This document shows positions 9,730 through 19,353 of a stretch of DNA of 64,000 nt, piece after piece. The stretch is from assembly GCA_013540605.1 (NCBI GenBank), contig JABVCK010000020.1, positions 1 to 64,000 of the forward strand, in the 5' to 3' direction. Position 1 is the first letter of the stretch; the number at the start of each line of letters is the position of its first letter. This DNA comes from Bacillota bacterium (lineage in GTDB: Bacteria; Bacillota; Clostridia; Ch29). Both the position numbers and the translations under genes were made by a program. A model generated the notes under the pieces. The model was not told the origin of the DNA. It ran no database searches and saw only the letters and a program-made list of their open reading frames with translations.

Positions 9730-11076
9730 CTACCATCCTTTGGCTACTCGTAGCACTTCGTCTGGAATATCCCCTGCGAGATATTCCTTTATGGCTTCTT
9801 CAATTATGTCTAGAGCTTTATCAATCTGTTCTCTGGTAATTATGAGAGGCGGTTGAATTCTAAGTACGCTGTTGGCGAAAAACGTAAGTATAATACCCTT
9901 TTCCCAGCAGCGGTAACAGATTTTCGCTGCTGCCTCCTTTGCCTTTTCTCTTGTTGCCCTATCAGTGACAAGATCCACTCCTATCGAAAGCCCTATACCG
10001 CGAACATCTCCTATAAGCTCATACTTCTCTTTCATTTGGTTAAAACGATGCTCTACATATTCACCTAACTTATGAGCATGTTCCAATAAGTTTTCCTTAC
10101 GGATAATATCTATAGTAGCCAGGGCAGCTCTGCAGGAAACAGGATTGCCTCCCATTGTAAACAGGTGTGCCGGTGCTTCCCATGCCTGCATAATTTCTTC
10201 TCTTGCAACTATTGCACTCATAGGCATACCTGATGCTATAGATTTGCCCATTATGATTGCATCAGGTACTATACCAAAATGTTCGATTCCAAACCATTTC
10301 CCGGTACGACCGAAACCCTGCTGAACTTCTTCGCTTACAAACAATATGTCGTTTTCTTTGCAAATACCGTATAATTTATCCATATACTTCTGAGGAGGCA
10401 TAACCAGCCCAGCATCGCCTGCAATCGGTTCCATTATCACCGCAGCTACTTCTTCTGCAGGTAAATAGTATTCAAAAGCAATTTCAAGCTGTTTTAAACA
10501 TTCCATATTACAGCTTTCTCTCTTCTGGCCAAAAGCACATCTATAGCAATCCGGATAGGGTATATGATAAATATCAGGAACCAGAGGCCCAATTTTCCTG
10601 CGCATATTCAAGCTTAAAGCTGATAAAGAAATAGCTCCATATGTTGAACCGTGATACGACTGAATGAAAGAAATGATCTTGCTTCTTCCGGTATAAGCCC
10701 TTGCCAGTTTGATCATCCCATCATTGGCGTCTGAACCCGAAAGTCCAAAAGCCACTCTCTTTTTAAAATCTCCCGGCGTGATTTCTATAAGTTTATTTGC
10801 AAGTTGTACCAGCGGCTGGTGGTACATATACGCAGGAGTATAGTGAATAAAGTCATTTATCTGTTCTTTTATAGCTTTAACCACTTCTGGATGGGCATGA
10901 CCTGTATTCAAAGCTGCAGCACTGGATAGTAGGTCAATATACTCATTGCCATCAATGTCTTCTATTATGGCCCCATGGCCTCTCTTTATAACTAGAGGAT
11001 AATAAGGCACCCTGGCAGCAGGGGAAATAATTTCATCGTCTTTCTTCACTACTTCCATGCATTTATCTATTTTCAC
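9730..11076 (-). CDS. Class III PLP-dependent aminotransferase
   Basis: 448 aa with the complete fold-type I class III pattern: GLSGSDANDGMIKLAR (cofactor phosphate binding), SFIQSYHGSTYGA, and the PLP lysine in IIMGKSIASGMPMSA near residue 275. The usual DEVQ before it reads SEEVQQGFGRTG, so the Asp that contacts the pyridine nitrogen appears to be Glu. Family members act on omega-amino acids, 4-aminobutyrate, beta-alanine or amino-acid racemisation; which one is unclear. I prefer the GTG at 11076 with AAGGGG ten bases upstream; an ATG inside (11058) or longer starts are possible. It heads the catabolic operon. Confidence 0.88.
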   Translation of the reverse strand: MKIDKCMEVVKKDDEIISPAARVPYYPLVIKRGHGAIIEDIDGNEYIDLLSSAAALNTGHAHPEVVKAIKEQINDFIHYTPAYMYHQPLVQLANKLIEITPGDFKKRVAFGLSGSDANDGMIKLARAYTGRSKIISFIQSYHGSTYGAISLSALSLNMRRKIGPLVPDIYHIPYPDCYRCAFGQKRESCNMECLKQLEIAFEYYLPAEEVAAVIMEPIAGDAGLVMPPQKYMDKLYGICKENDILFVSEEVQQGFGRTGKWFGIEHFGIVPDAIIMGKSIASGMPMSAIVAREEIMQAWEAPAHLFTMGGNPVSCRAALATIDIIRKENLLEHAHKLGEYVEHRFNQMKEKYELIGDVRGIGLSIGVDLVTDRATREKAKEAAAKICYRCWEKGIILTFFANSVLRIQPPLIITREQIDKALDIIEEAIKEYLAGDIPDEVLRVAKGW

Positions 11077-11143
11077 TTGCAACCAGCCCCTTATCATGAA
11101 TAATTGCAAACATTAAATTTATTTAGATTCAACAAAAAATGTT

Positions 11144-11209
11144 GTGGTAGATGGTAATAGCATCCAGTCAACATAATTTATATTGGTAAATAATTGATAT
11201 ATCTACCAC
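11144..11209. promoter_or_regulatory. Widely spaced inverted repeat upstream of the catabolic operon
   Basis: GTGGTAGAT (11144-11152) and its exact complement ATCTACCAC (11201-11209) lie 48 bases apart in the 260-base space upstream of the aminotransferase gene. The spacing suits either a looped regulator site or the ends of a small mobile piece. Function is inferred only from position. Confidence 0.4.
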
Positions 11210-11336
11210 GGAGTTGGAAACACAGGTTTTCCTGTATTTCATCAAAACTCCTATGTAACGCAATTTATACAGCCTATGATAAATATGGTAATAAATACAG
11301 TTACACTATCCCTAGCCGGTCCTTGAAAACTTAATA

Positions 11337-12320
11337 TCAGGCACATTCAAACTCAAGCTTTACCCTCAGGTCAAAGTGTTGAGGATTCCGGTATCCATAG
11401 GCTCTACGTTTGATATTTTTAACCTTGTGGTTGTTACCTTCCGTAAGGCCGTTGGATATCCGGTAATCATAATAGTTGAGAATGCAAGGCAACCAGTTAT
11501 CAAGGGTTTTACAGAATGTTTTTAATTCAGGGATATCATATTCTGAAACAAGCCCTTTATAGTATTCTATAAAAGCAACTGCATCGTCCTTTGTGTTTCA
11601 AGTTTGAAGAATTCCCTGAATTCTTCTTAAGGTAGTGCAACTGTTCAATTATAGGATACTTGGTACAGGCAAGTATGAGGTACAGGGCCTCCTCTCTTTT
11701 AAGGTCTTCGACATTCTTAAGCATGGCCCAGCGAATTTTAAAAACCTCATCCTTTTTACCATACTTCTTTATATGATTTTGAATGTGCTTCCTTGCATCA
11801 TCCACGCATTTTTGAAGCCGCTGTGCTATATGGAAACGGTCAATAACCGGCTTGGCATTAGGGAAAGCACTCAAGGACGGAATAACAATAGCTGCGGCTC
11901 ATGTCCATGGAAACGGCTTCAATTTTAAGTCTTACTTCCTCAGGCCAATTCATGAGGTAAGCGGCTACGTCCTCCTTTTTCCTGCCGGTAATCATGGCTG
12001 CAATAAGGTATAGTCTGTCGTTGATACTTTCGGAGGAACTCAAAATGTTCATCAAACGGATGCTCAGGGTCACAGCTGCAGATATACCTCTTCTTTTGGA
12101 GCATAATGATTGTATCCATTCCCCAGATAGGTAGATGCTTAATAGGCTGCCACCGGCTGTCATGAACATTCTGGGTTATTCGGCCGCAGTGGGGACAAAC
12201 AGCAAAGCTATGCGAGGATGTTGCAAATACCTGAAATATGCCATTATTTACATTGACAGAGATTATCTCTATGCCTTGCAAACTAATCGTGTGTTTTATA
12301 AAATTATAGTTGGTTTTCAA
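11337..12320 (-). pseudogene. Broken ISL3-family transposase
   Basis: Three overlapping frames together give an ISL3 transposase: an N-terminal zinc-finger part (AVCPHCGRITQNVHDSRWQP), a central DDE part with PVIDRFHIAQRLQKCVDDAR, and the typical C-terminal end ISNGLTEGNNHKVKNIKRRA, finishing at 11337. Frameshifts near 11860-12000 and near 11580 stop it from being translated as one protein. It shares the operon's strand but is a separate insertion. Confidence 0.85.
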
Positions 12321-12494
12321 TCCGATATCACCTGCTTTCTGTTTTATTGGTATATTTCAGAATAAACGGGATATCGGATTTTTTCTACTCTTTTTACCAG
12401 CATATTGTTAATGTATTTTATGGAATTTTCAAAGTGCCACAAAAATCATTGTTGAACCTTTATTTATCAGTGTTGCGCAGTAAAATGTAAAACT

Positions 12495-13370
12495 TTATGC
12501 AGCAATCCGTAATTTGGTAAGCATAGTATCAAGTTTTATCCCTTGTTCTGCACAAACATACGCAAATTTGGCAATACACACTAAATACTGTTTGCGGAAA
12601 TACCCTATAGTATCTCCCAGAGTTTCGAGCTTTAAGGATTTCTTGTTGGTAATCCTGAAAAGCTCAAGAAAAGTATAGGACATAAAGACCATACTCCAGT
12701 AACGCTTGATGGAAGTTAACAATTCTACCTGGTACTTATGAAAACCGAACCCGGTTTTGTGGTATTTATAGCTTACTTCTATATCCCAGCGTTTCAAGTA
12801 GTATTCAATGATTGTGGAGGTGGTAAGACTTATATCAGTACTTATTATGAATACTGGTCTATCGGATAAGTCTTCTCTACTCCGGCAAAATAGGATAACT
12901 GCATTTTCAAGGTCATTGATTTACCCTCATACCTGTATACGTAGTACGTTTGGTCTCCTACTGTAACGGGGCAGGTTTCCTCCTTGCCTACGAAGATCGA
13001 AAACTTCTTTAAATTGGTCTTGATACCGCCGGGGTAAATTACCCTGTTTGACTTTATCCGTCCTATAGCATGATATCCTCTGGACAATGCATGGAGCATG
13101 ACTTTGCCCGATGTATACCAGGCATCTATTAATAAGTACGTTACTTCGGTAACCGGTACAAACTCGTTAAGGAGTTCCATGGCAAGCTCCTGTTTATTTT
13201 TGAAATATTTTCTAGCCCTTTTGCCAAAGAACTCTTTTCTAAGATAGAGTTTGAAATTTAGCGGTACAGAGTATTCTGCAATTTTATAATGGGATGTTAT
13301 CACACAATGTGCCCATACAGGTTTGTTGCCTTTACTGTGAGAGCAGTTTTGTTGCTTGTTTAACGCCCCC
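12495..13370 (-). pseudogene. N-truncated IS4-type transposase
   Basis: Two frames (12845-13370 and 12495-12797) together give the core and C-terminus of a DDE transposase: SHSKGNKPVWAHCVI, then YLLIDAWYTSGKV with the second Asp, and KRWDIEVSYKYHK with the catalytic Glu region. The N-terminal third, with the first Asp, is missing, and a frameshift near 12800-12845 separates the two parts. Assigned to the IS4 superfamily by motif layout only. Confidence 0.75.
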
Positions 13371-13699
13371 TTCCTATACTTTGGATATTTTACAGATTGA
13401 TTTAATAATGCTCTCTGTTATAGATAACGTTATTTTGTCCGGCTGGATTATTTAGAATTAGAAACAATTCTCTATCACAAAAACTTAGACTATAGTCATA
13501 AACCATAGTCTTAGACTATAGTCTACTTATTAAATAATATACAGAATATTTATACTCTTGTCAATATTAAATTAATACTACTCTGTTAAGTACGCAGAGA
13601 CAGGAAAAGAATCCTCCTCTGCCTGGGTTGAGAAACCCATAAAATATATGATGCATAGAGTTTATCAAGTACACGCTTTCTTACGGAAGATATATACTT
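13371..13699. other. Gap between IS remnants, with a doubled palindrome
   Basis: No gene is visible. The self-complementary decamer GACTATAGTC occurs twice, at 13488-13497 and 13514-13523, with a further half copy between. It may be the end of one of the flanking insertion sequences or an operator-like site. The rest is AT-rich and featureless. Confidence 0.5.
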
Positions 13700-14863
13700 T
13701 CAAGTACAAATTGCTTCAGGGGAAAAAATTTCCCTTTGGTCAAGACCAAGTTCATCCTTTGCATCCTGATAGAATCGGTCAATGGTATGTCTTCTGTGAA
13801 CATACTCCACAATCTTTACATCAGGAGTATCCAATGGCAGATCACTAAAGTAATACTTGGTATCGCCTGTTTCCCCTGACACCGGTCTTTCGAATACAAG
13901 CCACCCTTGCTTGCCTGTCTTGGTTTGAGTAGACCAGCAAGCCCTTAAGAAAGCAAACTGTTTCTTAAGCTCTCCTTTACTGCCGTCTCTCCAGCAGATG
14001 ACCTTCCAGTAATCCTGAGGTATTTTGTCAATGAGCCAGTCAACTCTGTACTGGGGAGGCATAGGAGTGGGTTCGGGCTTGATCCTTGGCCATCCTGAAC
14101 GTTTAGCTTTTGACTTTACAGGAGGAACGAATGTTTTAATATCCTGTTCAAATCTTACTGTAAAGTTGCAGGGTACGGATAATGCATAGGTTTCACCACG
14201 GGCTTCAAGACCCTCAATGAAAGTGTTATCCCTGCCGAAAAAGCTATCCCCAAGGATGATGTTATGCTTTACACCTAATTGATTTGCCTGGTCCAAAAGT
14301 TCCAGAGCGATCTGAGGCTTTGTTTTAAAAGTAACATCTTCAGGAACCTTGGCTTTCTTCATCCTCTGGATGTCAGATGTCCAACTTTCAGGCAGATACA
14401 GCCTTGCATTTACAGGCCATGTGTACTTGACGTCTGTATATTGGCAGCTCACAGCAATCTGACAATTACCCACTTTGCCCAGAGTGCCTGAGTACTGACG
14501 CGCTACACCCACGGAACAGTTTCCTTTTTTCGGAAAGCCTGTGTCATCAAATATAAGGGCTCCATCAGAAGCTACTGCATTTTCAAGCATAAGTTCTACT
14601 CTTTGCTTGTTTAACTGCTCGTGGTCCCAGGGACTGTTAGTGATAAAGTCCTGTAAAGATTGAGCTGATGTGCCTTCCATATATTCGATATTCGGCCATC
14701 ATTCCGCAGTTTTTATAAGGAATATCGCTTAATAAACCCGTTGTATAGCGCTCTGCAGCATTCATAGTATCACTAGGCGAAAGATATTCTTAAACTTATC
14801 AAGGTACTTTTGAAGTTTTGGCAATGCAAACGGCGATATTTTCTTTATTATATTTTGGCTCAC
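13700..14863 (-). pseudogene. Broken IS701-family transposase
   Basis: The 326-codon main frame (13700-14680) has the IS701 DDE core: GALIFDDTGFPKKG with the first Asp, NIILGDSFFGRDNTF with the second, and the Glu region HTIDRFYQDAKDELGLDQ. After this motif the frame runs into foreign sequence and stops, so the last 50-80 residues are lost. The true N-terminus starts at a GTG (14863-14861) with AAGGGGGT upstream, but the frame closes after 35 codons, so a frameshift or deletion separates it from the core. Confidence 0.8.
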
Positions 14864-15096
14864 AATTAGTACCCCCTTGATACCTATTTTATATAGGTTC
14901 AAGGTCTATTGCATTGGTAATGTAAGGTTACTGGTAATTCAACATTGTAGTATTAAATTGAAACTTCCAAAAAATATCAGTAAAAAGGAAGAAGTTGAAG
15001 ACTGTTTCAAAATCAAGAAAAAGGAAACCTGGGGACAACTTTCACTTTTTTAAGAACATGAATGGCTTAAAATAGCGGGTTCCCAGACTTCAACTG

Positions 15097-16078
15097 TCAA
15101 ACTCGGGATTTACGGCCGCCCCGTTTTATGCCGGCATTTATTTTACCGGGTTCCTCCACTAACTTCTTGGCTTTCTCTAATAAGCGTTCTCGGTGAGCTC
15201 TGTCTTTTTGAGCCCGGCGTTCGGAATATGTGATGATAAGGTTTTCATCGAGTTTACAGGTTTTGCCTTCTTCATCGCTGATGGAATTTACATGTTCTAA
15301 AATCTTGTAACGGAGTTTTTCAGGTTCTCCTTTATGTTCTACAGGACCTTGTATCTCTATGTAGTCTTTTGGGTCAAGGATTTGTTGCTGTATTTCACTG
15401 CTCATTTTTCGTATGCTGCTTGCAACAATATAGCCATATCCTGCGTCATGTATCCTCTTTAGGTTTATTTTGCTGTTTAATCCACGGTCTGCAACGATTA
15501 CTACTCTTCTTATACCGAATCTTTTTTTAGGTTATTCAGTGCTTGTGTCATGGTTTTACCGTCAAAAGTACTGCCGTTAAATAATTCATAGCCTATTGGA
15601 AATCCATCACTGTCAATCAATAGTCCCATAACCACCTGAACTTCATTGTATTTGTTATCCTTACTGTAACCAAAATTTCTGAGTTCGTCCTGGTTTACGC
15701 TTTCAAAAGCAAAGGTTGTTACATCATAAAATACTACATCTATTTTCATGTTGAAGAGGTTATAGTTTAATGCAAAAATGTGATTTTCAATCTTTTCTTT
15801 ACTCTGGCTTAAAATGTCCAAGGAGCGGTATAGATGTTGCAGTTTAAGTTTTGGCAGTTTAGCATACCTGTCCTGATGGTTAAAAGTGCCCAGTTTGCTC
15901 ATTGGTTCAAGCAGGTGCTGGAGAGCCATGATGAAAGTGGTTTGAGCAAGATTGAACGTTGCTTTTGAATCATACTTTCGAATATCCTCAAGACAGGAAG
16001 TTAATTCAAGCGCGTCCCATAACCTTTTATATACTATGTATCCCCAGTTTCTGATGGTTGCTTCGGATGAGTCCTCAA
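15097..16078 (-). pseudogene. Broken IS1634-family transposase, N-terminal and central part
   Basis: Fragments give the N-terminal half of an IS1634 transposase: RKYDSKATFNLAQTTFIMAL, KIDVVFYDVTTFAFES (first catalytic Asp), PIGYELFNGSTFDGKTM, and, after a frameshift near 15510, VVIVADRGLNSKINL with the second Asp. The C-terminus breaks off at 15097 where AACTGTCAAACTCGGG begins. Nearly the same 16 bases end the next IS1634 piece, suggesting an element end. Confidence 0.8.
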
Positions 16079-16084
16079 TATTAT

Positions 16085-16357
16085 TGTCCTATGTATCATC
16101 GCCTGGAAGATCGTATCCGGGCACATATATTAATCAGCTGGTTGGCGCTCTTATTGGTTACAATTGCGGAAGCGAAAACCGGTTCTACCTGGCCAAAGTT
16201 ACGAGATGAACTTGAACGGTTACATCTTGGACATTTTTCTTCTAAAAACGGAGACCTTTATCAGTCTACGAAACTTACCTCTAAACAGCGTGAAACCTTT
16301 GCGGCTATTGGGGTTGAGGCGCCTCCGAGGTTCCTTGAAATCCAACCGAAAGCATAG
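16085..16357 (+). pseudogene. C-terminal tail of another IS1634-family transposase
   Basis: The plus-strand frame encodes only the C-terminus of an IS1634 transposase (MYHRLEDRIRAHILISWLAL followed by the usual tail). It faces away from the fragment to its left. Downstream is an inverted repeat around 16387-16425 that could be a terminator, and an end-like sequence AACTGTCGAACTCGGG at 16434-16450. Confidence 0.75.
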
Positions 16358-16441
16358 TTACACGCACAAAACATTAAAAAACGCCTGTAAACCCTGTTGT
16401 GTCAAGGGTTTACGGGTATTTTATTTGCCTAGTAACTGTCG

Positions 16442-16666
16442 AACTCGGGCTTAAAAATTGATGCTGATAATTGTATTCAGTGTGGCATTTGCCAGAAGGT
16501 TTGTCCGGCTCAGGCCGTCAAAGGGAAGGATACTTTTTCGATAGACAAAGGCTCATGCCTTTTGTGCCTTGACTGTCTGCAAAAATGTCCTAAAAAGGCT
16601 ATTAAATATAGTTCAAGGAGGAATCCATATGATAGAGACGAAATACTCTTACACGATTTCCAGTAG
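16442..16666 (+). pseudogene. C-terminal remnant of a 2x[4Fe-4S] ferredoxin domain
   Basis: An open frame directly joined to the IS1634 end carries two cluster motifs, CIQCGICQKVCP and CLLCLDCLQKCP, each the CxxCxxCxxxCP of a bacterial 4Fe-4S ferredoxin, followed by a 20-residue tail and a TAG at 16666. No start codon or upstream domain remains, so the IS replaced the front of the gene. The original could have been a ferredoxin or the C-terminal domain of a larger flavodoxin- or radical-type protein. Its last 38 bases overlap the next gene in another frame, implying an old operon. Confidence 0.7.
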
Positions 16667-16955
16667 CAAAATCATTGAAAGGATTATCGAAGATGACCAT
16701 GCGGCTATCAACCATATGGTACTGCCGAAGGGAGAAGCGTTGCCGGAGCACTACTCAAATTCTAATGTTTATATGATTGTTGTCCGCGGCAATATCACTC
16801 TCAGATTGAATGAACAGGAGGAGCATTCATATCCTGCCGGAAGCATTCTTACCATACCCTATAAAACCAAAATGAATGTCTGCAATACACATGATGAGGT
16901 TCTGGAATTCTTTGTTGTGAAAGCCCCAAGCCCAAAAACGATTAATAATGGGTAA
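16629..16955 (+). CDS. Small cupin protein
   Basis: 108 aa from an ATG with AAGGAGG eight bases upstream. It is a single cupin barrel: PKGEALPEHYSNSNVYMIVV is the first motif and YPAGSILTIPYKTKMNV the second. The metal-binding pattern is partial (EHYSNSN instead of HxH). The start lies inside the ferredoxin remnant, so the two were coupled before the IS removed the front. It is one of the few plus-strand genes here and converges on htpG. Substrate unknown. Confidence 0.7.
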   Translation: MIETKYSYTISSSKIIERIIEDDHAAINHMVLPKGEALPEHYSNSNVYMIVVRGNITLRLNEQEEHSYPAGSILTIPYKTKMNVCNTHDEVLEFFVVKAPSPKTINNG

Positions 16956-16963
16956 CCCGTTCA

Positions 16964-17037
16964 GGCGTCAGCCTACCGCTGCCAGGAAAGGGCGTCGTAG
17001 GCTTGGCATTGACAGCGGGCAAGTGCTGACGCCCTTT
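16964..17037. terminator. Two-way terminator between the cupin gene and htpG
   Basis: GGCGTCAGC (16964-16972) pairs exactly with GCTGACGCC (17025-17033), and inner CCGCTG/CAGCGG segments extend the stem. A short T-rich stretch follows on the plus side. It fills the space between two converging genes. Confidence 0.6.
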
Positions 17038-17038
17038 G

Positions 17039-18916
17039 TTATATCATCATTTTACAGATATTGTTTGAAAACTCCACCGGATCATCTATTGGCAATCCTT
17101 CGATAAGCAGCGCTTGGTTATATAATAAATCCGTATATAGCTTAAGCTTGTCTTTGTCTTTTCCGTATGCTTCCTTCAATGATTTAAACACATCATGGTT
17201 TATGTTTATCTCTAAAACCTTATCCGCTTTTATATTCTGGCTGTTAGGCATGGCGCTTAATACTTTCTCCATCTCAATGGTAAGTTCCCCTTCGCTCGAC
17301 AGGCATACGGGATGATTCTTCAGCCTTTTTGATGCCCTGACAGCCTTGACTTTATCGGACAAAATATTTTTCATATACTCAAACAGTTCTTTATTTCCTT
17401 CCCCGTCCGTGTCGGAAGAAGTTTGGTTTTCTGTTTCTATCCCTAAATCACTGCCGGATACGGACCTGAATTCCTTGTCTTTATATTTCATAATCATTTT
17501 AATGGCGAACTCGTCCACCTCATCGGTAAAATATAAAATTTCATATCCCTTATCTGCTACGAGTTCGGTCTGGGGCATTTTCTCAATTCTTTCAATGGAT
17601 TCTCCGGCCGCATAGTATATATATTTTTGTTCTTCCGGCATTCTGGATACATATTCATCCAAAGTGACCATTTTTTTCTCCTTTGATGAATAGAACATCA
17701 ATAGGTCTTGCAGCACTTCTTTATGAGCACCGAGGTCGCTATAGATGCCATACTTCAATTGTCTTCCGAAGGATTTGTAGAATTTTTCATACTTATCCCT
17801 TTCATCTTTTAATAGGTTTTCGAGTTCATTTTTAATTTTAGTTTTTATGTTTTTGGCGATAAATTTCAACTGTCTATCGTGCTGCAGCATTTCTCTGGAT
17901 ATGTTAAGGGACAGATCCTCCGAATCCACCATTCCCTTTACGAAACTAAAATAATCAGGCAGCAGCTCTGCACACTTATTCATGATCAGAACGCCGTTTG
18001 AATACAACTCCAAACCCTTTTCATATTCTTTTGTATAGAAATCAAAGGGCATTTTTTCCGGAATAAATAAAATTGCTTTATAACTCACTGTGCCTTCGGC
18101 ACTGATGTGAATATGTTTTATTGGTTTGTCAAAGCCGTAGTGCTTTTCAGAATAAAAGTTATCGTAATCTTCCTGGCTGAGTTCGTTTTTATTCTTTTTC
18201 CATATGGGAACCATGCTATTGACAATCTGTTCTTCTGTATATTCCTCGTATTCTTTTTCACTGCCTTCTTTGAGCCTTGTCCTGGTTATATCCATTTTTA
18301 TCGGATATCTGATAAAATCGGAATACTTTTTAATAATGGATTTTAAGCTGTACTCCTCCAGGTACTTGTCAAAATTTTCATCCTCCGAATTCTCTTTAAT
18401 TTTGAGAATAACATCCGTGCCGACCGTATCTTTTTCACATGGCTCTATAGTGTAACCCTCTGCACCTTTGGATTCCCACTTGTAGGCCTCATTGCTACCT
18501 AATGCCCTGCTTATAACAGTAACCACTTCAGACACCATAAATGCCGAATAAAAACCGACTCCAAACTGTCCTATAATATCATGGCCGTCTTTTATTTCAT
18601 TTTCCATTTTAAAGGCTAACGACCCGCTTTTTGCAATAACTCCCAGATTGTCTTCAAGTTCTTGTTTTGTCATTCCAATACCGGTATCGGATATTTTCAA
18701 TATTCTATTTTTTTTGTCAGGTACTATCTTAATATAGTACTCATCTTTGTTGAAGCTCAAAGAATCATCTGTTAAAGCTTTATAATAAATCTTATCAATT
18801 GCATCGCTGGCATTAGAAATGAGTTCCCTTAAAAAAATCTCCTTATGGGTATAAATTGAGTTAACCATCAAATCCAGCAATCTTTTGGATTCAGCCTGAA
18901 ACTGTTTGATTGTCAA
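17039..18916 (-). CDS. htpG: HtpG, bacterial Hsp90 chaperone
   Basis: 625 aa, a normal HtpG length. The N-terminal GHKL ATPase domain has NASDAIDK (Mg/ATP Asn), DTGIGMTK and [12 protein letters not shown]; middle and C-terminal dimerisation domains follow, ending without the eukaryotic MEEVD. It is a cytosolic ATP-dependent chaperone. I start at a TTG (18916) because AAGGGGGAG lies six bases before it and the protein then opens [13 protein letters not shown] as in other HtpG; the longer upstream frame lacks a site. It is a single gene with its own promoter and CIRCE, so HrcA control is expected. Confidence 0.95.
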   Translation of the reverse strand: MTIKQFQAESKRLLDLMVNSIYTHKEIFLRELISNASDAIDKIYYKALTDDSLSFNKDEYYIKIVPDKKNRILKISDTGIGMTKQELEDNLGVIAKSGSLAFKMENEIKDGHDIIGQFGVGFYSAFMVSEVVTVISRALGSNEAYKWESKGAEGYTIEPCEKDTVGTDVILKIKENSEDENFDKYLEEYSLKSIIKKYSDFIRYPIKMDITRTRLKEGSEKEYEEYTEEQIVNSMVPIWKKNKNELSQEDYDNFYSEKHYGFDKPIKHIHISAEGTVSYKAILFIPEKMPFDFYTKEYEKGLELYSNGVLIMNKCAELLPDYFSFVKGMVDSEDLSLNISREMLQHDRQLKFIAKNIKTKIKNELENLLKDERDKYEKFYKSFGRQLKYGIYSDLGAHKEVLQDLLMFYSSKEKKMVTLDEYVSRMPEEQKYIYYAAGESIERIEKMPQTELVADKGYEILYFTDEVDEFAIKMIMKYKDKEFRSVSGSDLGIETENQTSSDTDGEGNKELFEYMKNILSDKVKAVRASKRLKNHPVCLSSEGELTIEMEKVLSAMPNSQNIKADKVLEININHDVFKSLKEAYGKDKDKLKLYTDLLYNQALLIEGLPIDDPVEFSNNICKMMI

Positions 18917-19014
18917 ACGTATCTCCCCCTTGCAGTATAACAATTCGCTTACTTTTTTGACACTAAACTAAAGCATCCAGATCATGTTTATCCAGTTTCT
19001 TTGTTTTCAAGTTG

Positions 19015-19041
19015 TTAGCACTCTCATTCTCCGAGTGCTAA
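19015..19041. promoter_or_regulatory. CIRCE operator (HrcA binding site)
   Basis: TTAGCACTC, nine bases, GAGTGCTAA: a perfect match to the CIRCE inverted repeat recognised by the heat-shock repressor HrcA. It lies just downstream of the -10 box, in the transcribed leader of htpG, about 100 bases before the start codon. Confidence 0.95.
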
Positions 19042-19052
19042 TTCTAATTTTT

Positions 19053-19081
19053 TATATACCAAAATATAAGTTTGATGTCAA
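19053..19081 (-). promoter_or_regulatory. Sigma-A promoter of htpG
   Basis: On the minus strand, TTGACA (19081-19076), 17 bases, then TATATA (19058-19053). The CIRCE operator follows directly, so a bound HrcA dimer would block the start site. Confidence 0.85.
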
Positions 19082-19095
19082 TATTTATTGTGTAG

Positions 19096-19138
19096 AAAAA
19101 GGATAAGTCCTTACTCTTCTTTGAGTAGGGACTTATCC
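19096..19138 (-). terminator. Rho-independent terminator after the trp operon
   Basis: Minus-strand stem of 16 pairs with one G-T (GGATAAGTCCCTACTC with GAGTAAGGACTTATCC, loop AAAGAA) followed by five T. It lies 215 bases past trpA and just upstream of the htpG promoter, so it separates the two units. It falls inside the transposase remnant listed next. Confidence 0.85.
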
Positions 19139-19245
19139 CTTGTAGTCTTATGTATTTCATCAAGCAACACTTCTTCTCCGTTATTGCCTCTAACCATTAC
19201 ATGGTATAAGGCTCCCGGATAATGGATACGTGGTTTTCCCGCCAT
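19111..19245 (-). pseudogene. N-terminal remnant of an IS200-like/RAYT transposase
   Basis: 44 codons from an ATG (19245). The first 23 residues, MAGKPRIHYPGALYHVMVRG and on, are the typical N-terminus of REP-associated tyrosine transposases; the rest diverges and stops inside the terminator stem. The catalytic HUH and Tyr residues are gone. The stretch 19246-19353 up to trpA shows nothing but a repeated TTTTTGGCCCA-like pattern. Confidence 0.6.
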
Positions 19246-19353
19246 ATTATTCACCTGGGTAATCATACTATTAATAAGGGAATATTTCAAGCCTGACCCC
19301 TTTTTGGCCCACTTTTTTGGCCCATTTTCTTCCTTTTCTTCTGTGGCAGGTCC

